A stretch of 64,000 nucleotides of DNA from Methylotenera sp. (lineage in GTDB: Bacteria; Pseudomonadota; Gammaproteobacteria; Burkholderiales; Methylophilaceae), in assembly GCF_029946165.1 (NCBI RefSeq), contig NZ_JAQSDZ010000008.1:124001-188000 (forward strand), given 5' to 3'. Below the pieces are notes generated by a model, which did not search any database, had not been told where the DNA came from, and was given only the letters and a program-made list of their open reading frames with translations. Shown here piece by piece: positions 19,742 to 28,941 of this stretch. Numbering within the stretch: position 1 is the first letter of the stretch; each line of letters starts with the position of its first letter. The translations under genes and the position numbers were made by a program.

Positions 19742-20461
19742 ATGTCAATATCACCTAAATTACCTCATGATCCTCTGCAAAATAAAATACTTGCAGCACT
19801 AAATAAGTCTGATTACCAACGTATTATTTCTGACTTAGAGCTAGTAGAAATGCCGCTTGGATGGAAGCTTGCTGAAGCGGGCGACCACGTGAAATATATT
19901 CACTTTCCAATTAGTGGAATCGTTTCACTTATTTACGATTTAGAAGATGGCTCATCAAGTGAAATAGCGATTGTGGGCAACGAAGGGATGATCGGTATTT
20001 CAGTCTATATGGGTGGAGATAGCATGCCAAGTAGCACAGAGGTTCAGTGCGCAGGCTATGCTTATCGCCTCAGTAGAAAAATTCTGAAACGAGAATTTTC
20101 CTTAGGCGGCCAACTGCAACAAATTGCTTTGCTTTACACGCAAGCCTTGATTGCGCAAACCTCTCAAACAGCCGTTTGTAACCAACATCACACAATAGAT
20201 CAGCAACTTAGCCGCTGGCTACTAATGAGCTTAGATAGATTGCACGATGATAAAATGTTAATCACTCAGAGCTTAATTGCTAGGTTACTAGGTGTACGCA
20301 GAGAAAGCGTGACCGAGGCCGCTGGTAAATTGCAAAAAGTAGGGTTAATTACCTACACTCGCGGCCGTATAACAGTGCTGGATCGTCCCAAACTAGAAGA
20401 ACGCGTATGTGAATGTTATTCTGCAGTTGCAAAAGAATACGCACGTTTGCTGCCAGCCTAG
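19742..20461 (+). CDS. Crp/Fnr-family transcriptional regulator
   Basis: A 239-residue DNA-binding regulator. The N-terminal cyclic-nucleotide-binding-like beta roll spans about residues 20-140 (HFPISGIVSLIYDLEDGSSSEIAIVGNEGMIG). The dimer helix and a C-terminal winged helix-turn-helix follow (ITQSLIARLLGVRRESVTEAAGKLQKVGLITYTRGRITVLD, about residues 178-218). No cysteine cluster is visible at the N-terminus, so it is not an FNR-type oxygen sensor. The cAMP-contact arginine/serine pair of true CRP is not apparent either, and the ligand is unknown. It converges on ppc. Regulatory targets cannot be read from the sequence. Confidence 0.9.
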   Translation: MSISPKLPHDPLQNKILAALNKSDYQRIISDLELVEMPLGWKLAEAGDHVKYIHFPISGIVSLIYDLEDGSSSEIAIVGNEGMIGISVYMGGDSMPSSTEVQCAGYAYRLSRKILKREFSLGGQLQQIALLYTQALIAQTSQTAVCNQHHTIDQQLSRWLLMSLDRLHDDKMLITQSLIARLLGVRRESVTEAAGKLQKVGLITYTRGRITVLDRPKLEERVCECYSAVAKEYARLLPA

Positions 20462-20490
20462 TTAATGTTTTTTTTTGATATAAAAATCAC

Positions 20491-23286
20491 TCAACCCGTA
20501 TTACGCAAACCCGCCGCAATACCATTAATTGTTAAATGAATCGCGCGTTTCACTAGCACGTCGGTTTCACCGCTTCTATGGCGTTTAATGAGTGCGACTT
20601 GTAGGTGATTTAGCGGGTCTAGGTAGGGGAGGCGGTTTTTGATTGAGTTAGCCAATGTTGGGTTATTGGCTAGGCGTTCGGTACTTTGTAAAATTAAATT
20701 AAGTGCTTGGTTAGTGAGTGCATGCTCTCTTTGAATGCGTTCAAACACGGAGTTTCTTAGAATTTCATCCTGAACTAATTCAGAATAACAGGCGGCTATG
20801 TTAAGGTCTGTTTTTGCTAGCATCATGTCCATATTTGAGATGAGCGTTTTGAATAAAGGCCAAGCGGTGAGCATGTCTCTTAATACTTCTATGCGTTGAT
20901 TTCTGTCGGTTTCATCTTTGCTTGCGCTTAAATAGTTATTAATGGCGCTGCCAAAGCCGTACCAACCCGGCAGTAGTAATCGGCATTGCCCCCATGAGAA
21001 ACCCCATGGTATTGCGCGTAAGTCTTCAATGCGTTGGGTGGATTTACGCGATGCAGGGCGGCTGCCTAGGTTTAAATCGGCAATTTCTGAAATGGGCGTT
21101 GAGCTGAAAAAGTATTCGGCAAATCTTGGCGTTTCATAAACCAAATCTCGGTAAGCGTGCATGGCGCTGGCTGAGAGTTGATCCATTAACATTTCATAAG
21201 CTCTACGCTGCGTTTGGGGCAACTGATCTTGCGGAAATAGCGAAGCATCTATGGTTGCGGCTATAAATGCCTCTAAATTGCGCCTTGCCACTTTGGGGTC
21301 TGAAAATTTATTGGCGATAATTTCACCTTGTTCCGTTAAGCGTATTTGCCCTGCAACTGTGCCCAGCGGTTGCGCCATAATCGCCTGATAAGTTGGCCCG
21401 CCGCCACGACCAACTGCGCCGCCACGGCCGTGGAATAAACGCAATCTCACGTCTGCCTGACTGAATAGCTCAACTAAATAGACTTCGGCTTTGTATAACT
21501 CCCAGTTTGAGGTTAAGAAGCCGCCGTCTTTGTTGCTGTCGGAATAGCCGAGCATGATTTCTTGCTCATTGCCTTGGTGGCGAATTAAATGGCGAATGCC
21601 TAGCAAGCTTAACCATTCACTCATGATTTTTGGCGCATTGCGTAAATCTTCAATGGTTTCAAATAGCGGGACGATATTGAGTTCCATCTCTACGCTGGAT
21701 GAACCCCATGCACCACGCAATAAGCCTGCTTCTTTTTGTAGCAAAGCCACTTCAAGCAGGTCAGACATCGTTTCGGTATGCGAAATAATATAGTGGCGCA
21801 CCGTGCGACTGCCAAATTTTGCACGAACTTCTCGCGCTTTTCTCATTACATTCATTTCTGTTTGGAGCAAGTCTGAATATTGTTGAAAAGGTGAGTACAA
21901 CAAACGTGGCTGCCTGAGCTCTTCTAGCAGAATATTTACTTTTTCTGTCTCCGTGAGCGCTGCATAGTCAAAACTATAGCCAGCATTCACAAACAGCTCT
22001 TTTAACACGGCTTCATGCACGTCTGAGCTTTGTCTTAAATCGATGGTGGCTAAATGAAAACCAAAGGTTTCAACTGCCTTAATCAGCTTGCCCAGCCTTG
22101 GGTACACCAGCAATTCACCATGATTTTTAATCAATGAATTGGCAATAATATTAAGGTCAGCTAGCAACTCATCTGCACTAGTATAAGGTTTTAGATTTTC
22201 GGCTACGTTGGTTTCGATATGCAGGCTGGCTTCGCTACCGATTAAATTTTGAAAGCTGAGTGACAAGCGCCCCATGACCGCCATGATGGCAAGCCGATAA
22301 GGTTCATCTTGTCGGTGTGGAGATTGGTCTTGCGAAGTGCTAGCTAAATCTAATAACTCTTGTGAAACGTTCACTAAGCGCGTGGTGGGCGTTAGCTCTT
22401 TATGCAAGCTGCTGATTTCGCGTAAATAATGTTCAAATGCTACGGTTGCTTGCTGTACTGTTGCAGTGTCTAAGGTAGCGGCGTTTACATTGGGGTTGCC
22501 ATCACGGTCACCGCCAATCCAACTGCCCATTTGCAAAAAGCTTGGTAATTGGTAACGCTCGGTGCCAGTTTTACCAAATAAATCGCCTATGTCTTGTTCT
22601 AAATCTTGCAATAGCTCAGGTATGGCATCGAGCAAACTCAAGCGGTAATAAGAAAGCGCATTGTCAATTTCATTATTAACCGTGAGTTTGTCAAAGCGCA
22701 ACATTCTGGTTTGCCACAAAGCCGTTACGGCGGCGTAGAGCATACGCGAGTTTTTTTCGGTTTCTTGGCGCGACATCAGTTGCGCTTTATTGGCGAGCAA
22801 TGATGAAATGACTTGTTCCGTGTCTAACAGGCTTTTTCTTTGCACTTCGGTTGGGTGTGCGGTTAACACTGGTGAGATTAATGCTGATTTAAAAAAATCA
22901 TCAATTTGTTTTAAGGTTAACTTCTCATCTTTGAAAGATCGGATAGAGTTTGCCACGCCGCCTGGCGCTTCAACGCTTTCTTCCATTCGATATTGGTAGT
23001 TGCTGTAAAGGTCTTCAGCAATATTGACCAAGTGTTTAAAGTAACTAAACGCTCTTGCCACTGAAATGGTTTGGCTGTTCGTGAGCTCTTTTAATAAGCC
23101 ATCTAATTTTTGTGTAAACTCCTGGTCACCTTCGCGATGAAATTTAACGGCAGACTGACGAATCGCCTCTATGGTTTCAAAAGTTTTTTCGCCTTCGTTA
23201 TCTTTAATCACCTCGCCGAGAATGCGCCCAAGGTAACGAATATTTTCTTTAAGCGCGGTTTCAGCCGCGGTCTTCGGTGCATTCAT
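20491..23286 (-). CDS. ppc: Phosphoenolpyruvate carboxylase
   Basis: Converts phosphoenolpyruvate and bicarbonate to oxaloacetate, replenishing the TCA cycle and supporting C1 assimilation in methylotrophs. The protein is 931 residues. Family motifs are VLTAHPTEVQRKSLL with the catalytic His near residue 144, GYSDSNKDGGFLTSNW near 576, and the glycine loop HGRGGAVGRGGGP near 617. The C-terminus ends RLTINGIAAGLRNTG, matching the conserved RNTG terminus. It lies 56 bases downstream of the transglutaminase-DUF2126 gene on the same strand, so co-transcription is possible but unproven. No anomalies. Confidence 0.97.
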   Translation of the reverse strand: MNAPKTAAETALKENIRYLGRILGEVIKDNEGEKTFETIEAIRQSAVKFHREGDQEFTQKLDGLLKELTNSQTISVARAFSYFKHLVNIAEDLYSNYQYRMEESVEAPGGVANSIRSFKDEKLTLKQIDDFFKSALISPVLTAHPTEVQRKSLLDTEQVISSLLANKAQLMSRQETEKNSRMLYAAVTALWQTRMLRFDKLTVNNEIDNALSYYRLSLLDAIPELLQDLEQDIGDLFGKTGTERYQLPSFLQMGSWIGGDRDGNPNVNAATLDTATVQQATVAFEHYLREISSLHKELTPTTRLVNVSQELLDLASTSQDQSPHRQDEPYRLAIMAVMGRLSLSFQNLIGSEASLHIETNVAENLKPYTSADELLADLNIIANSLIKNHGELLVYPRLGKLIKAVETFGFHLATIDLRQSSDVHEAVLKELFVNAGYSFDYAALTETEKVNILLEELRQPRLLYSPFQQYSDLLQTEMNVMRKAREVRAKFGSRTVRHYIISHTETMSDLLEVALLQKEAGLLRGAWGSSSVEMELNIVPLFETIEDLRNAPKIMSEWLSLLGIRHLIRHQGNEQEIMLGYSDSNKDGGFLTSNWELYKAEVYLVELFSQADVRLRLFHGRGGAVGRGGGPTYQAIMAQPLGTVAGQIRLTEQGEIIANKFSDPKVARRNLEAFIAATIDASLFPQDQLPQTQRRAYEMLMDQLSASAMHAYRDLVYETPRFAEYFFSSTPISEIADLNLGSRPASRKSTQRIEDLRAIPWGFSWGQCRLLLPGWYGFGSAINNYLSASKDETDRNQRIEVLRDMLTAWPLFKTLISNMDMMLAKTDLNIAACYSELVQDEILRNSVFERIQREHALTNQALNLILQSTERLANNPTLANSIKNRLPYLDPLNHLQVALIKRHRSGETDVLVKRAIHLTINGIAAGLRNTG

Positions 23287-23342
23287 TTTTCAATTCCTAA
23301 AACCAAGCATGTTCAATGGCTCACTTATTTAGAGTGCAATCT

Positions 23343-26300
23343 CTAATTCGCATGCCACCTTAAATCTAACGTAAATGGATAGTCACGGTTATTTAACTCA
23401 GTGGGCGGTTCCATTTGTTTCACCGCTATATTAGCGGCATCCTTCGGCGATTTAATTGTGCCTGGTGTATGTTCAAGAACGGTAAAACGGCTTACGCGGC
23501 GGCCTTCAGCTTCATAAGCATTGACTGGCAAGGTGTCATAGTTACGACCTCCCGGATGCGTGACATGATAAGTACAACCGCCAACAGAGCGGCCATTCCA
23601 TGTGTCGATCACATCAAACACCAGCGGTGCTTGCACGCCTATGCTTGGGTGCAATGCAGAAGGTGGGTTCCAAGCGCGGTAACGTACCCCTGCGACCATT
23701 TCACCTTGTGTGCCAGTGTCACGTAGCGGCAAGCGGCGACCGTTGCAGGTAATTACATAGCGTTCACCTGTAATGCCAGTGAGTTTAACTTGCAGGCGTT
23801 CAACCGAAGAATCGACATATCTAGCTGTGCCGCCGCTAGTGATTTCCTCACCTAATACATGCCAAGGCTCAATTGCGGTTCTGAGTTCAAGTTGTAAGTC
23901 TTGAATTTCTAATGTGCCGCAACGTGGAAAGCGGAATTCAATAAACGGCGCAAACCAATCTTTAGAAAATGCATAGCCAGCAGCTTGTAAATCTTGCGCG
24001 ACATCTTCAATATCGCGTTCAATAAAGTGCGGCAGCATAAAGCGGTCATGTAACTGTGTGCCCCAACGTACCAGTGGTTTTTTGTAGGGCTCTTTCCAAA
24101 ATCTTGCCACTAAAGCGCGTAGTAGCAATATTTGCACCAAGCTCATATGCGCATGCGGTGGCATTTCAAAAGCACGGAGTTCTAATAAGCCAAGTCGACC
24201 AGTATCTGAGCCCGGCGCATAGAGCTTATCAATACAGAATTCACTGCGATGCGTATTGCCCGTCATATCCACAAGCAAATTGCGTAATAAGCGATCTACC
24301 AACCACGGCGCGGGTACTTCACCATCTGGCATTTGTTGAAAGGCGATTTCTAACTCGTACAAGCTATCATTACGCGCTTCATCAACGCGCGGTGCTTGGC
24401 TAGTTGGGCCAATAAACAAACCTGAAAACAGGTATGACAATGAAGGGTGATGCTGCCAATACGTTATTAAGCTGCGTAGCAAATCAGGGCGGCGCAAAAT
24501 GGGGCTATCCGCTGGCGTAATTCCACCCAGCGTGACGTGATTACCGCCTCCCGTGCCAGTATGACGGCCATCCAGCATGAATTTCTCAGAGCCTAGTCTG
24601 GTTAAACGTGCTTGTTCATACAATATCGTTGTGTTGTTAACCAAAGCATCCCAACTGGCGGCTGGGTGAATGTTAACTTCAATCACACCAGGGTCTGGCG
24701 TGACAGGTAAGCGAGTTAAGCGTAAGTCGTGAGGCGGTTGATAACCTTCAATCACCACAGGCATGTTTAAGGTGCTAGAGGTGGCTTCAATGGAGGCAAT
24801 GATGTCTAAATAATGTTCTAACTTATTGGTGGGCGGTAGAAAGACATGCAAGCGTCCGCCTCTGGTTTCTACGCACAAGGCTGTATGCGGCGTAAATTCT
24901 GGGTCTGCTGGCGGTGCTTCTTCATCAGCTTCAACATCAACACCGTCATCCACCACGCCCATCTCGTTTCTATGCATATTCTCTTTGGTGAATTTGCTAT
25001 AACGGCGGCTAACTTCAGAATCAATATCCGCTAGTGGCTCTACCGCTTCATACAAGCTACGCTCATGTTCGTGGTCGCGGTCTTCAAAGGCTATCCAAGG
25101 CAATGAGCTTAATGGCAGGCGCAATCCCATAGCGGAATCGCCCGGCGCTAGAAACATTTCTCCACGTCTAAATTCCCAAGCGCTGCTGCTCCAAGCGTTG
25201 CGCTGGTGACTCCAATGCAGTGGAAGTAAATAGCCAACTGGCGCGCCTAAATCTCCCGTGAGCACTTTTGTCAGGCGCTTGCGCTCTAAATCATCTTTAA
25301 GGTCTGATTTGAGTGGGTTTAGATTGTTTGGTAATAAGCCTTCAGCTAATAAGTAGTAAAGCGGGTCTTCATAACCCGCACAAATATGGCTGCCTTTCAG
25401 ACCTAGTCGTTTTGCTAGGTCGCGAATGAAGGTGTCAGCTTGTGTTTGATTTAAGCCATAGTCTTTGTTTTCATCGGCTAAAAGCTCAGGGTTACGCCAA
25501 ACGGGTTTGCCATCTTTACGCCAAAAGCAGGCGAGTTGCCAACGAGGTAGCGCTTCGCCCGGGTACCATTTTCCTTGTCCAAAATACAGCAAACCGCCTG
25601 GTGCAAAGCTATCGCGTAAACGTCTGACTAACTGACCAGCTAATTGACGTTTTTCCACACCATCAGCATCAATATTCCATTCTGGCGCATCCATATTATC
25701 GATAGAGATAAAAGTCGGTTCGCCACCCATGGTGAGGCGCACATCTCCTGCTTCTAATTCAACATCTATCTTTTGACCTAGCGCATTAATCTCTACCCAT
25801 TGCTGTTCGCTATAAGGTTTGGTGACGCGCGGATCTTCGTGAATACGGGTGACATTATTGCTAAAACTAAATTCGATATTGGCTTGACCTGTATAGCCGC
25901 CAGTCACAGGGGCTGCGCTGACATAATCAGCCGTGCAAGCGAGTGGGATATGACCTTCACCAGCCAATAAGCCAGAAGTTGCATCTAAGCCTATCCAACC
26001 TGCGCCGGGAATATACACTTCAGCCCATGCATGCAAGTCGGTAAAGTCAACTTCGGTACCAGATGGGCCATCCAAAGATTTAACATCAGCCGTGAGCTGC
26101 ACCAAATAGCCAGAAACGAATCGAGCGGCTAAGCCCATGTGGCGCATGGCTTGCACTAGCAACCAAGCAGAATCACGACAAGAACCTAATCTTTTGTCTA
26201 AGGTTTCTTCACATGTTTGCACGCCTACTTCCATGCGAATAGAGTAATTGACCGTTTGATTAACGCGCTGATTTAAGTACACCAGAAAATCTACAATGGC

Positions 26301-26717
26301 TTTTTTACCAACGTCAATTTCTGCTAACCACGCTTTGAGCGAAGGCCCTTGTTCGCGCACTTCTAAGTAGGGCGCAAGCTCTTTAAGTAACTGCTCTGGA
26401 TAAGCAAACGGATAATTCTCTGCGTATTCTTCCAAGAAGAAATCGAAAGGATTAATCACCGTCATTTCAGCAATCAAATCCACTTCAATAGAAAGCACGG
26501 TAGATTTTTCTGGAAAAACCACGCGCGCAAGATAATTGCCAAATGGATCTTGCTGCCAACTAATAAAATGATTCTCAGGTAATATTTTAAGTGAGTAAGC
26601 GCTCACAGGCGTGCGCGAGTGCGCCGCTGGCCGAAGACGGAAAACATGCGGAGTAAGTTGCACAGGGTTATCATAGTGATAAGCTGTTTTATGGTGTAGC
26701 GCGACTCGAATAGTCAT
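23343..26717 (-). CDS. Transglutaminase-DUF2126 giant protein
   Basis: A 1,124-residue protein. The N-terminal 290 residues are a transglutaminase-like module with the bacterial N-terminal beta region and a complete triad: Cys180 (KRLGSCRDSAW), His229 (TDLHAWAEVYIPG) and Asp245 (WIGLDATSG). The rest, from about residue 300, is a long DUF2126 region with motifs such as DVRLTMGGEPTFIS, LDGRHTGTGGGNHVTLGG and LRAFEMPPHAHMSLVQ. DUF2126 is often considered related to circularly permuted amidoligases; that link is family knowledge, not visible here. It is the last member of the minus-strand ATP-grasp/alpha-E operon, and 39 bases separate it from the HPPD-like gene. Confidence 0.9.
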   Translation of the reverse strand: MTIRVALHHKTAYHYDNPVQLTPHVFRLRPAAHSRTPVSAYSLKILPENHFISWQQDPFGNYLARVVFPEKSTVLSIEVDLIAEMTVINPFDFFLEEYAENYPFAYPEQLLKELAPYLEVREQGPSLKAWLAEIDVGKKAIVDFLVYLNQRVNQTVNYSIRMEVGVQTCEETLDKRLGSCRDSAWLLVQAMRHMGLAARFVSGYLVQLTADVKSLDGPSGTEVDFTDLHAWAEVYIPGAGWIGLDATSGLLAGEGHIPLACTADYVSAAPVTGGYTGQANIEFSFSNNVTRIHEDPRVTKPYSEQQWVEINALGQKIDVELEAGDVRLTMGGEPTFISIDNMDAPEWNIDADGVEKRQLAGQLVRRLRDSFAPGGLLYFGQGKWYPGEALPRWQLACFWRKDGKPVWRNPELLADENKDYGLNQTQADTFIRDLAKRLGLKGSHICAGYEDPLYYLLAEGLLPNNLNPLKSDLKDDLERKRLTKVLTGDLGAPVGYLLPLHWSHQRNAWSSSAWEFRRGEMFLAPGDSAMGLRLPLSSLPWIAFEDRDHEHERSLYEAVEPLADIDSEVSRRYSKFTKENMHRNEMGVVDDGVDVEADEEAPPADPEFTPHTALCVETRGGRLHVFLPPTNKLEHYLDIIASIEATSSTLNMPVVIEGYQPPHDLRLTRLPVTPDPGVIEVNIHPAASWDALVNNTTILYEQARLTRLGSEKFMLDGRHTGTGGGNHVTLGGITPADSPILRRPDLLRSLITYWQHHPSLSYLFSGLFIGPTSQAPRVDEARNDSLYELEIAFQQMPDGEVPAPWLVDRLLRNLLVDMTGNTHRSEFCIDKLYAPGSDTGRLGLLELRAFEMPPHAHMSLVQILLLRALVARFWKEPYKKPLVRWGTQLHDRFMLPHFIERDIEDVAQDLQAAGYAFSKDWFAPFIEFRFPRCGTLEIQDLQLELRTAIEPWHVLGEEITSGGTARYVDSSVERLQVKLTGITGERYVITCNGRRLPLRDTGTQGEMVAGVRYRAWNPPSALHPSIGVQAPLVFDVIDTWNGRSVGGCTYHVTHPGGRNYDTLPVNAYEAEGRRVSRFTVLEHTPGTIKSPKDAANIAVKQMEPPTELNNRDYPFTLDLRWHAN

Positions 26718-26756
26718 TAATGTGTCACCTTCTGTTGAGTCGTCATTATTGTGATG

Positions 26757-27989
26757 CTAGCTAGCACTTTCAGCTTGTAATAAACGTAAGCTCTCTTCAA
26801 CACCAGCTGCTTTAGTTAATTCAGCCACGTTCTGTTTGGTGAAGAATCCATCAAAATCGCCAAAGCGTTGTACATATTCAATGATGAGTGAGGAGTGTTC
26901 TGAGGCGCTGGAGAAAATTTGTTTTAGGCCTTCTTCGCGTGAGCCAATCACATCTAATAAAAAGTCTTTACCTTTTTCTCTAATCACATCGACCACGTAA
27001 TCAATATTAATCTGACCATTGGTTTCGCCATCTGCCACGCCCAGTGCAATGTGGTGCAAACGCGGACCATAATTACGCACAAAGTTTTCAGTTGGTGACG
27101 GTAAGCCGACTAAGTGATTAACGAAGTAAGGATGATTAGCCGCCGTGAAAACTTTTGCAGGGCTTTTTTGCTCATTATTATAGTGCGCGCTTTTAGTCAC
27201 ATTGGTTGAAGAGTTTTGGCTGGCAATATCGTATGAGCCCCAGTAGTAATAGCTGGAAAGCGTGAGATACTCAAGTATTGCCACCTCACGATTTTGGCTG
27301 TAAATACGCGTTGCTAAGTGGTCAATTGGTAAAATTAACTTATCCAAACCTAGTTTGGCTTGCGTGTCTTTGGCTTCAAGATATCCGCGATTCACATCTT
27401 GATGAATCACACTTACGCCAAGCGCATAAATACGAATATCACCGACTGGTCGCTCCCAATAACCCACAATATTGTGGGTGTAGGGCGATGGTTTGACGAT
27501 AGACATATTGCCAGGTAGTTCTAACTTGCGAATTTGATCTTGATTGAAAAAGCGAATCTCGCGGGCTTTTTGTAGCTCAACCACTTCATGCTGATTAGTT
27601 ACCCGGAAGATTTCGCCCATATAGCGCGAGTTTGGCTTGTGCGCGCCTATCGGGTAAACCTCATTCAAACTGCGGAAAATACCATGCGTATTGGGGTCGC
27701 GTACTTCGCGCACCAAAATGTCTGGTGAATTCATATCGATACGTAAAATATGCGTCCAATGTGATTCTGATTCTAGCGTGACTAAGTAGTGGTAAGGCGT
27801 CATTAACGCCAACTCGCTGATGTAAGCCACCGAGCAACCCGGCTCAACAGTAATCATCATGGCGTCAATTTCATGCACCATGTCAGTCAAGCCGATGCGA
27901 TCTCTATCTTCCAATAGTTTGGGTAGAAACTCTTCAAACCAAGGTGAATTAACCTTGTCGCCGTGGCGTTGGTATTGCAGTGAGTTCAT
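26757..27989 (-). CDS. HPPD-like vicinal-oxygen-chelate (VOC) fold protein
   Basis: A 410-residue protein I cannot name with confidence. Its second half resembles 4-hydroxyphenylpyruvate dioxygenase-type VOC enzymes: PIDHLATRIYSQNREVAILEYL gives a candidate iron ligand His224, GPRLHHIALGVAD gives His312 or His313, and LIIEYVQRFGDFDGFF gives Glu371, the 2-His-1-Glu pattern. The first 200 residues lack any family I recognise. A non-heme iron oxygenase is therefore the best guess. It lies between the Ser-type transglutaminase gene and the giant transglutaminase-DUF2126 gene on the same strand, with gaps of about 59 and 39 bases, so it probably belongs to this operon. Confidence 0.6.
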   Translation of the reverse strand: MNSLQYQRHGDKVNSPWFEEFLPKLLEDRDRIGLTDMVHEIDAMMITVEPGCSVAYISELALMTPYHYLVTLESESHWTHILRIDMNSPDILVREVRDPNTHGIFRSLNEVYPIGAHKPNSRYMGEIFRVTNQHEVVELQKAREIRFFNQDQIRKLELPGNMSIVKPSPYTHNIVGYWERPVGDIRIYALGVSVIHQDVNRGYLEAKDTQAKLGLDKLILPIDHLATRIYSQNREVAILEYLTLSSYYYWGSYDIASQNSSTNVTKSAHYNNEQKSPAKVFTAANHPYFVNHLVGLPSPTENFVRNYGPRLHHIALGVADGETNGQINIDYVVDVIREKGKDFLLDVIGSREEGLKQIFSSASEHSSLIIEYVQRFGDFDGFFTKQNVAELTKAAGVEESLRLLQAESAS

Positions 27990-28048
27990 TAGGATTTCCG
28001 AAATGTAAAAATAATTATGGCTAATTGCTAGAAAATTGAAAGACTTAG

Positions 28049-28876
28049 TTATTGCTGCATTTGCGAAATTTCATGCACTTTAAAATCTACCGACATTTTA
28101 TCGTTGGCAATGTCATGCATCACGCTGCTTACCGGGCATGCATCACGGTAATCCAGACCAGTGGCTAGCCTAATATGTATGCCGTTTGACGGCATATTAT
28201 TGGCTATATCGAAGCTTTGCCAGCCAGTTTCTAGCAGCCAAGCATCCGCCCAGCTATGGTTTTCAATTTGTTTAGTTGCGGGGTTAAAACAGTAGCCATG
28301 TACTAATCGCGCGGGAATCTTTAAAGCCCTGCAACAACTAATAAATAGATGCGTCATACCCTGACTTAATGCTTTGCCAGCAGCAAAAGTTGAAATCGCT
28401 GATTGTTGATTTTCAGCAGTGGTTTTATCCCACTTAATAGTTTGAGAAACGCCATCCATTAATGCTGTTAATAAGTTTTGGTTAATAGTGTCATGCTGTG
28501 ATGCTATATTTTGCGCAAACTTAATAATGGCTTCATTGGCTATAGTGAGTGAGGTATTTCTCAAGTAAATAGGTAGCGCCAAGTCATCGTGTTTAATTTT
28601 ATTTGTTTCTAACAAATCTTCGGAGCTATCAAGATCAGTTTCTACTTCACCCGTAGCGATAATCATAATTTCTTGATGTGGTGCATCCTTCACCAAGGTG
28701 TGTGTGATATTGCCAAAAGCATCAGTCTGAGTGGATGATAGCCCGCTTACCTTCAATTGCCAGTTGTTCACGCGCTGACCAAAGCCATCTTGAGGTGTGA
28801 GGCGTAATTGCTGTATGGTATACCCAACAAGCTTGTTGAATGCGAAGCGGGTATGGTGTTCAATATTAAACTTCAT
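28049..28876 (-). CDS. Transglutaminase-fold protein with Ser replacing the catalytic Cys
   Basis: A 275-residue protein with the N-terminal beta region (MKFNIEHHTRFAFNKLVGYTIQQLRLTPQ) and a transglutaminase core. Where active relatives read G-V-C-Q-D-F-A-H, this protein reads A-L-S-Q-G-M-T-H, so Ser171 stands in the nucleophile position. His207 (ENHSWADAWL) and Asp223 (SFDIANN) are kept, as are the HLFISCCRALKIPARLVHGY helix and strand. The codon is AGT, one change from TGT. It may be a pseudoenzyme, a binding subunit, or use serine. It lies between the alpha-E gene and the HPPD-like gene on one strand. Confidence 0.85.
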   Translation of the reverse strand: MKFNIEHHTRFAFNKLVGYTIQQLRLTPQDGFGQRVNNWQLKVSGLSSTQTDAFGNITHTLVKDAPHQEIMIIATGEVETDLDSSEDLLETNKIKHDDLALPIYLRNTSLTIANEAIIKFAQNIASQHDTINQNLLTALMDGVSQTIKWDKTTAENQQSAISTFAAGKALSQGMTHLFISCCRALKIPARLVHGYCFNPATKQIENHSWADAWLLETGWQSFDIANNMPSNGIHIRLATGLDYRDACPVSSVMHDIANDKMSVDFKVHEISQMQQ

Positions 28877-28941
28877 CGCGATCTCCCCACTTATAAGTTT
28901 ATCTTTACGGCGAATAGTTAAGCCTAATCATTAATTTCAAA

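Noticed and set aside
24056-24403. Open frame antisense to the transglutaminase-DUF2126 gene
   Set aside because: A shadow of a strongly coding gene on the other strand; composition is unlike the local proteins and no ribosome binding site was seen.
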